Assembly: GCA_964035545.1 (NCBI GenBank)
Contig: OZ037769.1
Coordinates: forward strand, 7,997,929 to 8,061,928
Reading direction: 5' to 3'
DNA length: 64,000 bases
Source of the DNA: Bugula neritina
Lineage: Eukaryota > Bryozoa > Gymnolaemata > Cheilostomatida > Bugulidae
Part shown: piece by piece, positions 1 to 12,900 of the stretch
How the letters are laid out: the number at the start of each line of letters is the position of its first letter
Numbering within the stretch: the first letter of the stretch is position 1
Notes under the pieces: generated by a model
What the model was told of the DNA's origin: nothing
Seen by the model: only the letters and a program-made list of their open reading frames with translations
Database searches by the model: none
Translations under genes and position numbers: made by a program

Positions 1-52
1 ACTAAAATAGACCAAACCAGACTAAATTAGACCTAACTAGACCAAACTAGAC
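1..52. repeat. 10-bp tandem repeat at left edge
   Basis: Five slightly diverged copies of a ten-base unit close to ACCAAACTAG run from the first base to about 52. The array probably continues beyond the window. Confidence 0.75.
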
Positions 53-3000
53 TTATATACCCAGATCATACAAGACCTGGTAGGCATTGCTAAATTGAGT
101 ATTATAAGTATGTCCTGAAAAGCTAAGCCTGTACATCAGATATCACGACTCTTAAAGTGTGAACTCAGCTGCTAACAAGTACAACTGGAGGATAAGCTGA
201 ATAATAGAGAGCTTTATTAAAGAGTGGGTACTTTGCTTTATATAATTTATTATATTATAGTTACTATGTTTATGTTCTTATAACAGTTTTTACTAAGGTA
301 TGAGTATTAGTTTATAAAGAAATACTTTACAGAGCTAAATTCACACCAAAACTCAAACTCCACTACAAGCAAGTTGAACACTACTTCCTGGCCATTAAAT
401 TATTGTTTCTGCATGGAAGAAGCTGGCTTATAGGTAAATTATATATAAATATATACGCACACACCTTCTAGCCACAATTATATAACCACAGTATCCAACT
501 TAATGTAAATAATTTTTATAAAATATTTGAGCTATTAAAGAATAAGTCCTTTGAATCCTTTTAAATATTATTTGTTGTAGAGTAAATTAAAAAATAAGTT
601 GCCAGTATTGGTCCATTCTACAGTTTAATGTGTATTCCATTGGTTGCAAGAAAAGATAGCTAGAAATAGTTATTATATAAATCAGGCTTCATAAACTTGC
701 CTGTTAATAGTAAGTAGTCAGTGAGAATGCAAAGATAGTAGCGATGGCTAGTAAATTTGTGTCATTCCCAAAGGTGTATATATAAATAGCCCAATTGCTA
801 CAACTAATATCATTTTGCAATATTCTGCAGTTACAGCCCCAACTATGCTTTATAATTTACTAAAGACTTAAAATTACACGTAAATGTTTGTAATGATATA
901 AGAAATGCAAAAACTAAGTATACATTATAAAATAGCCTGTATAAGTATTGTAAACTAACACTCACAACTCTGTCCACAGCTGCTGCAAGTAAGAGCTAAT
1001 TACAGCTGCATCTACAATGTCATACCAGTCGTGTAGATATACCGAGGCAAACCCAGTTCAATAATATTCAACTACTGCAATATACTTCATAAATATAGCT
1101 TACACTTTCAATGAGTAAATCTGTGACAATAGTTCTCTCTAAGGCTTTTCATGAAATGCAGGCATAGCGTGTCATTACAGCAAGCAGACGAAATAATTGT
1201 TAGAGTTTCCTTCACTCCAAATAAGATTACTAATCAATGCAGCTTTAAAAGCAATCTTACTTTAAATCTAGTTCTAACCTCATAGGAATTATTGGACTCA
1301 GTATATACCAGTAGAAAGTATGTAGTTTAAAGTTAATTTTATTATGTTTTGGCCGTAATAATATTGAGCAATGCTATACTAGTTATTAAATTTGTTAACT
1401 AATCTGTAAAGCTGTATTAAATTAAAACTGGCATAATATGTAACATAATTAAAGAGGAATATAAAGAATAGCTGTTATTGAAGAAAAGGATGTATGCCCA
1501 TTACTTCAACAAACAGCTAGTAAACAAAGTTTGTAAAATGATAGATGAGAATGATTGTTATTTGGAATATAAACTTGTTATTAATTTATGTAAATAACCA
1601 TGAAATAAGAGCAGTATATAAATCGTAATTGTTTCAACTTACTGATGAGGCTTGCTGCTTAAAATTATTCAACTCAAACTTGCCATTTGGATTACTATAT
1701 ATTGTATAGTGTTTACATTTCTGATTATAATTAAGTGTAAAAATGTTTCCATCATACTTATACTTATTCTTTTAGAAATTTTTCAACATGTTGGATATTA
1801 TACATGGCTGGTCAGCTTACACTATACGCTCATCTAATGAAAGTCTTATTTCAACAAATCAATAAAAAGAGAGAAAAATTGACACACATAGAAACTATGC
1901 TAGCTGCTGGTGCATATAGCTGTCTCTAGCAACAATGTTATAAAATGTGCTACATGTTACTATAGTAATGTGCAGATGTAATGCTATATGCTTTCTACAT
2001 CATATGTAATGTGCAGATGCAATGTCATGTTTCTATAATAATGTGCAGATGTAATGCTATTTCATGCAACAATTTATCTCATGAGGCGCTTGCTCATAAA
2101 TTAGAGGACATGCTACTTTATATACAAGTTTTGCTATTTAGCATACAAAGAAGTATAATTTTAAGTCAAGTTGTTAAATGATGAAAAAAGTTCACAGGTC
2201 AGTTGCTATTACATGTCATAATAGTTATTATGTTGTGATTATAAGCATTCATAGTATGACAATTATTAATCGGTTACTACACTAGCTTCAAGCCTTTTAC
2301 ATTGTATTATATGTATTCAGTTACGTATGCACCTTAGAATTTATAGTACTATACCTCAACTTATAATGTGTTACCTGGTACCGGTAGTTGCAGTTCAAGT
2401 CATAGAGCGACATGATAGCAGCTGCATTTTATATAACAAATAAGTCTTCAGTTTATAACAATTAGTTTAAAACAATATACCAACTATATTAAACAATTTG
2501 CTATATATACGTTCGGTGTGTGCGTGTTTGTGGTGTGTATGTGTGTACGTATGTATGCATGCATGCATGCATGTATGTATGTGGAATTATAAAATTTGCC
2601 TATTATTTAAAATTAAGCTGTGCCCCATGCTAAATTAATTTAAATCAATAAAATTTGAGATATATTTGCTCATTTTTAGCTCCAAAACCTTAAAAGCTCA
2701 TGTTAATGGTAAACATATTAGAGCCACTTGAGTGTATATAATAATATCTTAATTGTTGGTATTTTATCAAAATTTATTTGAAACTGCAATTTTATGACAC
2801 TCAGTAGTTACAACCAAATTAACTCAGCAATTTGCTGACAGACTCAAACAGCTATAGCATAAAATATAAGAATGACAAGCCAATAGAGAGGGCTGACTCA
2901 CTCCATAGTTGAGTCCAAACAGCCCAGGACACAGTGGACCAAAGTAAATAAATAATATCACATAAATACTGGTCCACGTGCTAGACGTTCACGAAAATAT

Positions 3001-3969
3001 ACTCTTACAAATTTTAAAAATATCTCTCTCTTTCTTATTCATGCTACAAATTGATTATCATATAATAGTAATGTAGGAAAATATATCTAGAATGAGCTTG
3101 TACCTATCTCAACAATATCACTTTAATACAAATGACATCAACAAAATAACCTAAGTATGCAGTGATTACTACAAAATATAGTATAATGATTTGTCTGTGG
3201 TGATGGATTATGCACAAAAATAAAACAATGATTATTTAAAACATAAACAATTCAAATTTGAAGACAATAAATGTATCAGTAGAGCACATAGCTCAGACCA
3301 TTGCAAAACTTAGCAACAGTAAGAGCTTTGTTCTAGTCACCACCTGCGGAGAACGTAGCCAACTACCCAACTTTGAGTCAATAGTCAAAACTCTGCTTAA
3401 AATCTTTCAACTGATGAGGGAAAAGTTGGCTAAAATCTCTTGAATGAGCAAAAACCAGTGACTGAAATACAATCCGGTAAACTGTTTACGCTGTTGAGAC
3501 TCATTACTATAAAAATATAATTAAGTGTTTGTTAGTTCAGCAAATCTATGTGGAATACTTGGGGAAAAAAACTAATCATATAACTCGATGATGAACTGTA
3601 AGAGAAAATCATACTGCCTTCTTTAATTAGTTTAAAACAATATGCCAAACTATAAAGTTTCAAAATAAATAAATAGAGGATACATATTATGCAATTGTTC
3701 TAGTATGTTAATGGCACCAACAATAAAATATCAAATTATTTCAAGTATTCAATGGTTGTCATTAATTAGTGCATAGACCAAACTATACCTAATCACTGGT
3801 ATTTATTTATTTGGAAAAGAACCTTCGTTGGGAATAGGTTTATTATGAATCTGATGAGTGTAGACGATTGCTGATCTAAAGCGAGCTTTGGTATGCTAGA
3901 GGATAGAAATAGACTACAACACAACCTAGTGAATAGTTATATTATAGTGTTGATAAACACATCTTAGTG
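53..3969. other. Intergenic, downstream of NCX; no gene seen
   Basis: AT-rich sequence 3' of the exchanger gene. I found no exon chain on either strand; the open frames here are short and have no recognisable motif. It holds three imperfect copies of a block containing TAATGTGCAGATGTAATGC (about 1966-2066) and a TG/ATGC microsatellite (about 2515-2583). A TTTATT at 3838-3843, AATAAA on the minus strand, lies 127-132 bases past the NCX stop and could be its polyadenylation signal. Confidence 0.6.
2515..2583. repeat. TG / ATGC compound microsatellite
   Basis: Alternating TGTG, GTAT and ATGC tracts, with four consecutive GCAT units in the middle. Simple-sequence DNA with no coding sense. Confidence 0.8.
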
Positions 3970-6900
3970 TCAAATAATATCCCATACGATGATTTCATAT
4001 ACAATTAGAATAACTATAAGAATGAAGGTCACCCATAGCAGCATTAGGCAGACAGCTGTAATCCATGCACTGATTTTAGTACCTCCTAGTTCACCACCAA
4101 TAGTCTACAACACAAAGTGTTTAGTGAAGAAGATAACTCCTTCTGGTGATATACAAACATAATAATATACTGTTTTGATTGGAAGCAACAAATTAATCTG
4201 CAGAAAGAAAAACACAAGGAACTTAAAGCAATGTGCTATACTATATATTAGTTCTTAGGCTAAGTTTTTACTTAAGCTATATTATACTAGCTCATGGAGA
4301 TTCAAAGCTATGGAACCACACAACATACGACACAACACAAGTTCTAGAAGCTGAAGGCTACCAAATCTCTGTGACTATTGTCTTTCACTTAGATAACACA
4401 ACAATTGTCAAATAGAGCAAACAGCAGAGACATTTCAATAGCCCAAGTTCTTTAGCTATCATTATAATTTTCAGTTTAGAATAAATTGGGCCATGTAACT
4501 ACTTCTTTAATTTTGAATTAAGTAGAAATTAGCCATATGAGAAAAAAACTTAAGTATTTGTGACTAACTTAAAGGAATAAATAAGGTGTAGCAATTAAAG
4601 GACTGCAGAAGAGCAGTGTAGGAGTTGTACAAAACACAAGAAAATCATAGAAAACAGTGTAAAACAAAAAGGGATGGTCGAAATTAGTCACATAAATAGT
4701 TTAATCCCAGAAGGTGCATAACAGCCCAGAAGTAAATGGGTAAATGGTTTCTAGACTAACAAAGAAACTTGATAATAAAAAAAACTTACGAATCTCCTAA
4801 TAAGCAAGATGATGAGGCAAACTGTTCCAACTATGACAAACAGCACGACAGCTTGTGTAAGGTTCTCTGAATCTATAGGGTAGTCCAAGTTGAACCTTGC
4901 TTTGTAGTATATAGTGAGCAGTACCCAAGGCAGTCCTAGTCCAAGGAATACATTTACACTATTGCTTCCTAAAAGTTAAACACAGAAAACATAATTTAAC
5001 CTTCATAGCTAGGAAAATATTGGATTCAGTCTTCCGAATTAATAGATTAGATTTAACACCTTCAAAACTACCCAATTGGTTATCAAAATATAAAATTGCA
5101 ATTGGAAATTAATATTATACCTATACTAAAACTTATTAGGTGAAATGTGAACAACACTGATTACACAATACCTTAAAAAGGGTTAAGCATGGTTTCACCA
5201 ATGTGAGCTAGTGGATCATGGGTTATAATATCATTAGGAAGTGGTAAACATAAAGTTGTAATTAATGATTTACAGTGTTGCAGTTAGTGTGATAGAATTG
5301 ATAAGTCAATCCATTGTAAACACAACAGTGTATAAACTTATTTTCTAAACAATTTTTGAAGAAATTTTGTGAATGTGGAAGAAGCAAACTCTCAGAAATC
5401 AGTAATTTGATCTGGATAATGAGCTCTTCAATACTTCAGGAAGATACAATAAAAAGGAGAAATAGTCTACCTGTGATATTTCCAATAGCTGCATCAGCAT
5501 ATTCATCTTGCTTAGCAGCTGTTCGGCTAGCAAAAGTATCGGGTACACTCGTACCAAGTGCGACAATAGACACACCACTAGCAGCTGTCCTCAGCCCAAT
5601 AACACATCCGAGTAGAGAAGCCAACTGCAACACATTATATTGGTTGCACCAAGACGGCATAACAAATACGAATTACAAAGCCGCTTTTCTCGACTACGTG
5701 AAGATAAAGCTTCTGACAAAATTGATTTTACTTGAACGAGGTAAAAAAAAAGCATTTGGTGATATAATAAAATACCTGTTCAACAAAGAGAGACATGACC
5801 CCAAGCCACACAATAGACCAGACGAAGGCAATAGCCCCACCAGCGTAGTGCACTGGAGGAATGATGGCGCAAAATAGCTTCCATGGCAACGAGACGAAGT
5901 GCATCACATAATCATACCAGTGCAGTTCCGCATCTTCCCCATCGTCTTCGTCAGGAGAGACTGTTAGTGCACTGGAATCCACATCATATAACTACAGTCC
6001 ATCTTATTAGCATGTACATTACAATAGTATGTTATAGACTTTGTTAAGCAAAGCTAAAACATAATAGATGCAAAGATAGTCAACAAGCACACAATTATAG
6101 CTGCTACAATTTTTAGTTCAGGTACTATAGTTTATGTCACTACAAACATGGCAATGTTTGGTAGCGTCGCCAAATTTGCAAGCGTTTACAGTGATGGTGC
6201 ACCTCAACAGCTGCAGAAAACAAAGGGACAACTCCAAAAGGTTTTAAATAAGTAAGCCTCATTAATTATACTAATGACTATAGCCTCTATGAAGATAGCA
6301 CTGCCTATTATGATGCTGATAGCCTACTGCAGACAAGAGAGATGGAGTGAGAAGTAATTATCTAATAATAATAGTCTTAAACAGCTTAGTAATAATCATT
6401 AATGACAATTTCTGAAACACACAAACTGGAAAACATACTGTTGAATTATAAAGACAAAATGGCTGTAGACAAGCAATGCATTCATACTGGTACTGGCTTT
6501 CACCTGCTGTTACCATGGTTACTGTATTGAGACTGTGAACTTACTCTACAAATTGAGATCCCCAGGTTACTGGTTCACCTTCTTCAGCAATGAGATCTCC
6601 TAATCTATCATCTAGTCCATCATCTAAAGGCAAAACAGTTTATATGTAACAATATCATTGTAACTATTTATAGAATGTGTGGTAAGGAAACATTATAAAG
6701 TAGATAAAATTAGTTGAATAAAAGGTGGGAACTTTAGACTTAATCGCAGCCCTAAAACGGTTTTAGTGGCTGTGTTTGCTTCAAGAAAGACTCGGATATT
6801 GAGTACAACTTTAAAGTGAAAGTGTTGAGATATTCTACAGTTTACACTCTACATCTTGAGTGGGCAGGTGTATACTGCATGTTATAGAAGTTGGTAGAAT

Positions 6901-9900
6901 AGTTTGTTGAACTGAAAGAACTACATCAAGTCTACAACTAGCAGTCTAACAATCAGACATGCAGCAGATCTCCTGTGTTGTATGAAAATGACATGAACTA
7001 GTGAATGGCTCTCAATTCAATCACACAGGATTTAACAGTCAATGGTAACTGCACTATAGTATTCCATGCCCACGGCAATAGAGTGAAATCCAACTATAAT
7101 GATTGAAAAATAGCATTTTCTACAACTGCCATTGTTAGAAACTTTTAATTTGTCATGCAGCAATTATTTGTAAATCAATAGGCTACATTACAGCCATAAT
7201 GTTTTAGGGTGAATACACTAATATTAGTTGCGTTGCATTTACATTGAGGAGTTGTGCACCCTACATAACAAAATCATAAAGTGTTGAACAATATTTAGAC
7301 ACCTAGAAGAACTCAATTCTTGTTTAATCACAACAGTGGGAGTAAATACATTCTAATAGTTGATAGATGAGCTCAATGCCACCATAGGAAGAGCTGGCTA
7401 CTTTACCTCTATCGTATTCTGAGCCTAAGAAGGTTAAACAATGACTTTAGACCAAAAAGAAAATAATTAAATGATATATAAAAAGCCATTTTTGTATCTT
7501 AATTGGTCATTGATTATAGAAACATTTAAATAAACACTGAATAAATAAAAAATGTACTAAAATTTCAACAAAAATATTATGAACAAATCCTTCTCGTCTA
7601 TATACCGAATATAATTGTTGAACTACAAAACTGAATGAATGTGAAAAGCTTTACAGGAGAAATTGTCTGCTATTTGTTTCATTGCAGTTACTTTGTATAA
7701 AAGTGTCTGTGCATCTAGACAGTGTTATTCAATGTATACATCACAGAATGCACGTGCTGCACTATACAGCATAGCCTGTCACATACAGTGTTCAGTTTTA
7801 CCTGTATGCTGAATACTATGTATATGTGTATATAGTCCCTAGACTAATCTCCTGCAAGAATTATACTTTCTACTATATCTTTATATATAGTATTGGCTGG
7901 ATAACTTTACTAAAATCTTCACAACAGTTTGGCTAAATTTTGCTAAAGATAAAACTTATGAGATCAATATCCTTGCTCTTGGACAAGTTTGCTAATGCAC
8001 ACACTAAACTAGGTTAATTTTATCCCAGAAAACAACTAATTGAAAATATAACAGCTTAAACTTTTATTCACCATAAAATGTATTATCGGCATATATAACA
8101 GAAGAAATTATTCTACGCACTAGTTACCTTAAACAAATATTTAAGCATTTAATTTTGGCCTAGTATATATTATTTTGATAATAGTTATGATTCTTAAAAT
8201 ATTTCCACCTTTTGCTTGCTGGTAAAAAGACAACTCCAGATTAAATAGATAGTGAACTACTTTCTTATAAGGAGATGCAATGCTTAATTGTCATTTGGCA
8301 TTTAGTGTATCTAAAAAATTATAGTTTCCGTTAGCATTACTTTAAACCGAAATAAAAGTTTTAATATTTGAGAGTGTTTGAAGATAAATGTGCGGGGAAC
8401 ATACCAGTTGTGTGAAGGTTGACAAAGGCCGCTGGGACATGACCAATCTTGGCTCCAGCTGATGGATTGGAAAGTGTCACAATAAAATTCTTTGATTTCT
8501 GCAAGAAATATTCTTATATTGTACACTAACCTTTTAAATAGCCCATTTAAAATGTTATTAGATAGATTGACTGAAAGCTTGAACCAAGCTCTTGTATAGA
8601 ATAAAGCATTTGCAAAGACAAAAGTTGAAAGAACTAATATACGTTATACTCATGCATTTTTAAATCAATATTAATACATGCATGCATTAATTGTTTTTCT
8701 TAGCAATGGAGAAAAAGTAAAAGAAAAAAAAGCAAGTTTCAATCCACCATCACAACCACTTCTGATCACACACTGATCTCCAACTATGTGCTATCTGTTT
8801 AGACTGAAAACTGCTCCACAGGTTACTTTATTTAAAAATATGAAAATACTAAAATAATTATCACGTGGCAAACTAACGTAAACTATAAGTATATCACAAG
8901 AAATAATATGCAGGATCTGAGCAGACAACTCCAGTCGCTCCAACTTGAGCTTAAGAATGTTGCAAGAGCTTGTTTGCACAATTACTCATTGATATACTCT
9001 GAATAGACTGACAGAGTATAAAATAGTACAAGAATATTGCTACTATAAGAACAGCCGGAGTTGGGCTTTGAACAAATGAGTGAAATAATAATGGTGGGAA
9101 TTCTGTGAGAGAGGTAGACTGATGTGACTAGTAAAGTGGAATATAAACTGTTGGCATATTTTTGTTTTAGTGTTTTTTCAGCCAATTTACGTCATTGCAG
9201 TACTGCAAATATCATTATACTGTATTATTACACAATTCACATTGTTATACTATTTGTATTATTCACAATATTGTGGCAATGTTAAGATAAGATATACTAT
9301 AACTTATAACGCTAGTGGACTACTAGATGGTAATGTAGGCCACCTGACATAGCAATAAGCAGATATAAATAACTACACCAACAGTTTATCAACTTAGCCT
9401 GTCATAAACAATCATATCAATCATTCAGTTTTCACAGTCACGTGTTCTCACCACTTGATAAGGGAGGTCACAATGCTAGTTTGTTTACTCTAACAGCATG
9501 CCTCTATGGTGACTATTACTATAGCAACTCTAGTGCAGCAGTAGTAATAGTAATAGTAGTAGTCACCTATAAACGTGTGTAAACACAATTCTAACATTGC
9601 TATAGCAACAAGAGTAAATAATAGCTTTCATATACACACCTTGGGGTCAGCGCACTCTATGCTGATTGTTTTACTAGATTCAGAATGCTTAAACTCAAGG
9701 TCAGCTGTAACGCTGACATAGTCAGCTGATTCTACAGTGTCTCCACCTTTAGCGCTGCCGTCTCTACAAATATATTACATAACGTACTATTTATATAACA
9801 CATAGATAAATATGTTACTTGGTATACAGTTGCAAATGCCAAATAAAATAGCATATTGTAAAAGTATACATTAACAGAATAAACTCCAAAACACAGGTTT

Positions 9901-12900
9901 GGGTGTATTACCATAATAGAGATGTTATAATGTTGTATAACATGCCAAAGATACAAGTTTAGTGAACACACGGTATTTACACAGACCTGCAGACTATTAT
10001 AGTATCAGTATATACAATCAAACCCCAAACCCCTCGAGTCAGCAGCTATAATATAAATATGGATGTAATCAATATTAATGTGAAGATGCCCCTAATGCTT
10101 CAGTAAGGTGCATCTTAATAGATAAGACAGGAGGAGGTGGTAGGCCAGCTTCCTCTAACAGCACAAGTAGAGGAAAGGCATTGGCCAAGGTGGTATCTAA
10201 CAAAAGGTCATTCTAGCTGTGCTGCTGTTTACAGAATAAACAAATAATCTGAAGCATCTTTACTAACTACTGCTGGCTGTCAGCATCTTTAGTCAGGGTT
10301 TAACAAATACCCCCCTCAATTCTACTTAGATCCCAAGTAGAATTGGGGGGGGGGGTGATGGCGCATGGAGCAAATGACACTTAAAAATATCGTCAATAGT
10401 CTACACAGCATTTCTAGACAAAACAAAAATCATCAAGAAAATGATTTCCTATGTACATATCCTATAATGCACTGTGTTACATAATGTGCTGTCTGCAGGG
10501 ACATTACTTAATGTCATTGGCTGCTATTCAAATCCAGGCCAGCAATTAATCCACAGCAGTTGCTTGCTAGAAGTACACTTTGGTTAACTTCCATTACAGC
10601 TCAACAAGAAGTTTAACCATCAAGCAACACTTAGAATACAAGCAGCAGTTTAAATAGTGATGAGCAATAGATGGTGGACAACTTTCAGTATAGAGATATT
10701 CGGTAAAGCAAGCTAATGGCACATTATGTAACAAAAAATGATACTCCTTAGCCTGAGAGCTTCTATTGACATACATGGTTTTGTATTGGAGGCTGACAGT
10801 ACCATCACAACCTTTAGATCTCTGCACAGTTAGCACACATCTACCTTCTTCAGCATAGTATTGGTGTTTAGAAAATGAGAAAACTCCAGGTTCTACAAAT
10901 ATAAAAACCTAATAAAGTGAGGTTTGATAACACTGGTAAAATGCTAGTAAGAAAATACAGAAATTGTTATAAAGCACATATTATATACCTGCTTCTTATA
11001 CAATTGAGGTAAATTTCTCTCTAATCGGATATTTTATTTATAATAGCTGTTTGTTAATAATGCTGATAGGCCATTGACCATGTTATTGTACATTGAGACA
11101 TAATGTATTCAGCAGCAGCAGCACCAGCAGCGGCAGCAGCGCATTTGCTCCTTTACTTACTGCAGCTTCAAGTTATTTTTAATTTTGGTTGTAGCCTATC
11201 CAATCCTATGCATTCATCTTTTTACTAATGTTAATTTTCAACACAACAAAATATAATCCTATACACACTATTTCAGTTATAACTTATATAGCTTCATGAG
11301 TTTTGGTTATATCATAATCCTTGGCTCTTATTGAATCCAGTGATGTGCATGGGCATGAATTAGTAACTTAGTTGGTTATTTACATTAGTGTATGTGTGGG
11401 TATGGCAGCTTTATAGCCTAGATCCAGATCTACATAATATTTATCTGTAATAAATTAATAATTGTACCTCAGATGTACCCCTGCATTCTAGGATTGCATT
11501 GAGTGTAGGCAGAATTACAACCTCATATTTGATGCTGATAGTACTGCATAGTATGCAAGGCACATCAGGCTAATTAATAAACCATTTATAAGAAAACTTG
11601 GATAGTCTTTAGATAGTATTGATGATGTACCTACGCTACATTACATGTACATATTTTTGTTCACAGAGAATAATTGTCCAAGTAACATGCTGCTAGTGAT
11701 TGAACAGCTTGTGAATATAATTGCATGAATCTCCACCAAAACCTCCCTCATCCCCATTTACTTGCAGTAGCAGAGGAATGTTAATAACCTAAGTTCTTTG
11801 ATTTTCCTACTAAATTTTGGTTTGGGGAAAGGGTTGAAAGTCCCATGAGAACACAACTTCGTCTGCTACACTTTAATCTAATTAACACAGGCTTTTCTCA
11901 ATTTCTCTATTACTGCGCCTACCAGCTACCTCCTCATCGCACTGCTGACCTAAAATTTACCACCAGCCAACTGTCACTAACAAAGAGGGTGGCCCTGAAA
12001 TATTCCAATCATTTCCTTTTCTCAATTAACAGCCCAAAATTGTATGCAGCAAGTAACAAATGTTTACAGTTTGAGCAGAATTTGCTATAAGCTATGCTTT
12101 ACATGCATGTAGCTAATTATAACACCACTTATGAAGGACTACTTTGCAGTGTGTCTACAGTGTGAGGTGGCATGTTAAGCGTTGCAAACTAAGGGTATGT
12201 ATTATCATTGAGTGCGAGCATTTGCAAGCTTTAATATTGTAACATTTAAGTGCAATAACTTGCATATTAAACTGGAACACTAAACAAAAGCTGACGTACA
12301 TAGAGTGGCCATAAAGCTAGGCAAAGGTTTCGTGTCTGGAAAAGGATATATTGAAGCAGCAAATAGTTGTGAAGATTGTAATACTGCAGAAGTATGAACA
12401 GCGGATTAGGGGACTAGTCTTAATAATTTATGTGATGTACAGGGTATTAGGCTTAGTAATATATCTGCAGCTGCCCATGATTTATGCAGTGGTAATCTTG
12501 GCGCACTACATACATACAATTACTTGATTATATTCCATTACCATACATAGCTCAACTCTACATCTGCTACATCTACACACTGTATCTACACACTGTATCT
12601 ACACACTGTATCTACACACTGTATCTACACACTGTACCTACAGAGTGTAGCTACACACTGCATCTAATGTTAGTTAACCTTGTTATATCATATAGAAAAG
12701 TGGCAAGGACTAGAATCTCCAATTACAAAACCTATACAACATTTTCATAGTCAGTGGATACAATTTTTATAAGTTGCCAAGTTATATCAAATCTAGAGAA
12801 TAATAGAGTAATAGAAGAATATAATAGAACATTAAAACATAAACCTACAAAACCAACTTGCCTAACTGAAAGTTATACATTGTAACAATACACCATTCAA

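Noticed and set aside
3840-3880. Second hammerhead core (CTGATGAG near 3851)
   Set aside because: No GAAA after a plausible stem II and no stem I or III pairing; same for CTGATGAG at 3411, 14172 and 19477.
12573-12663. CRISPR-like regular repeats (also at 52780-53062)
   Set aside because: Units are head-to-tail with no unique spacers, in introns of an animal genome.
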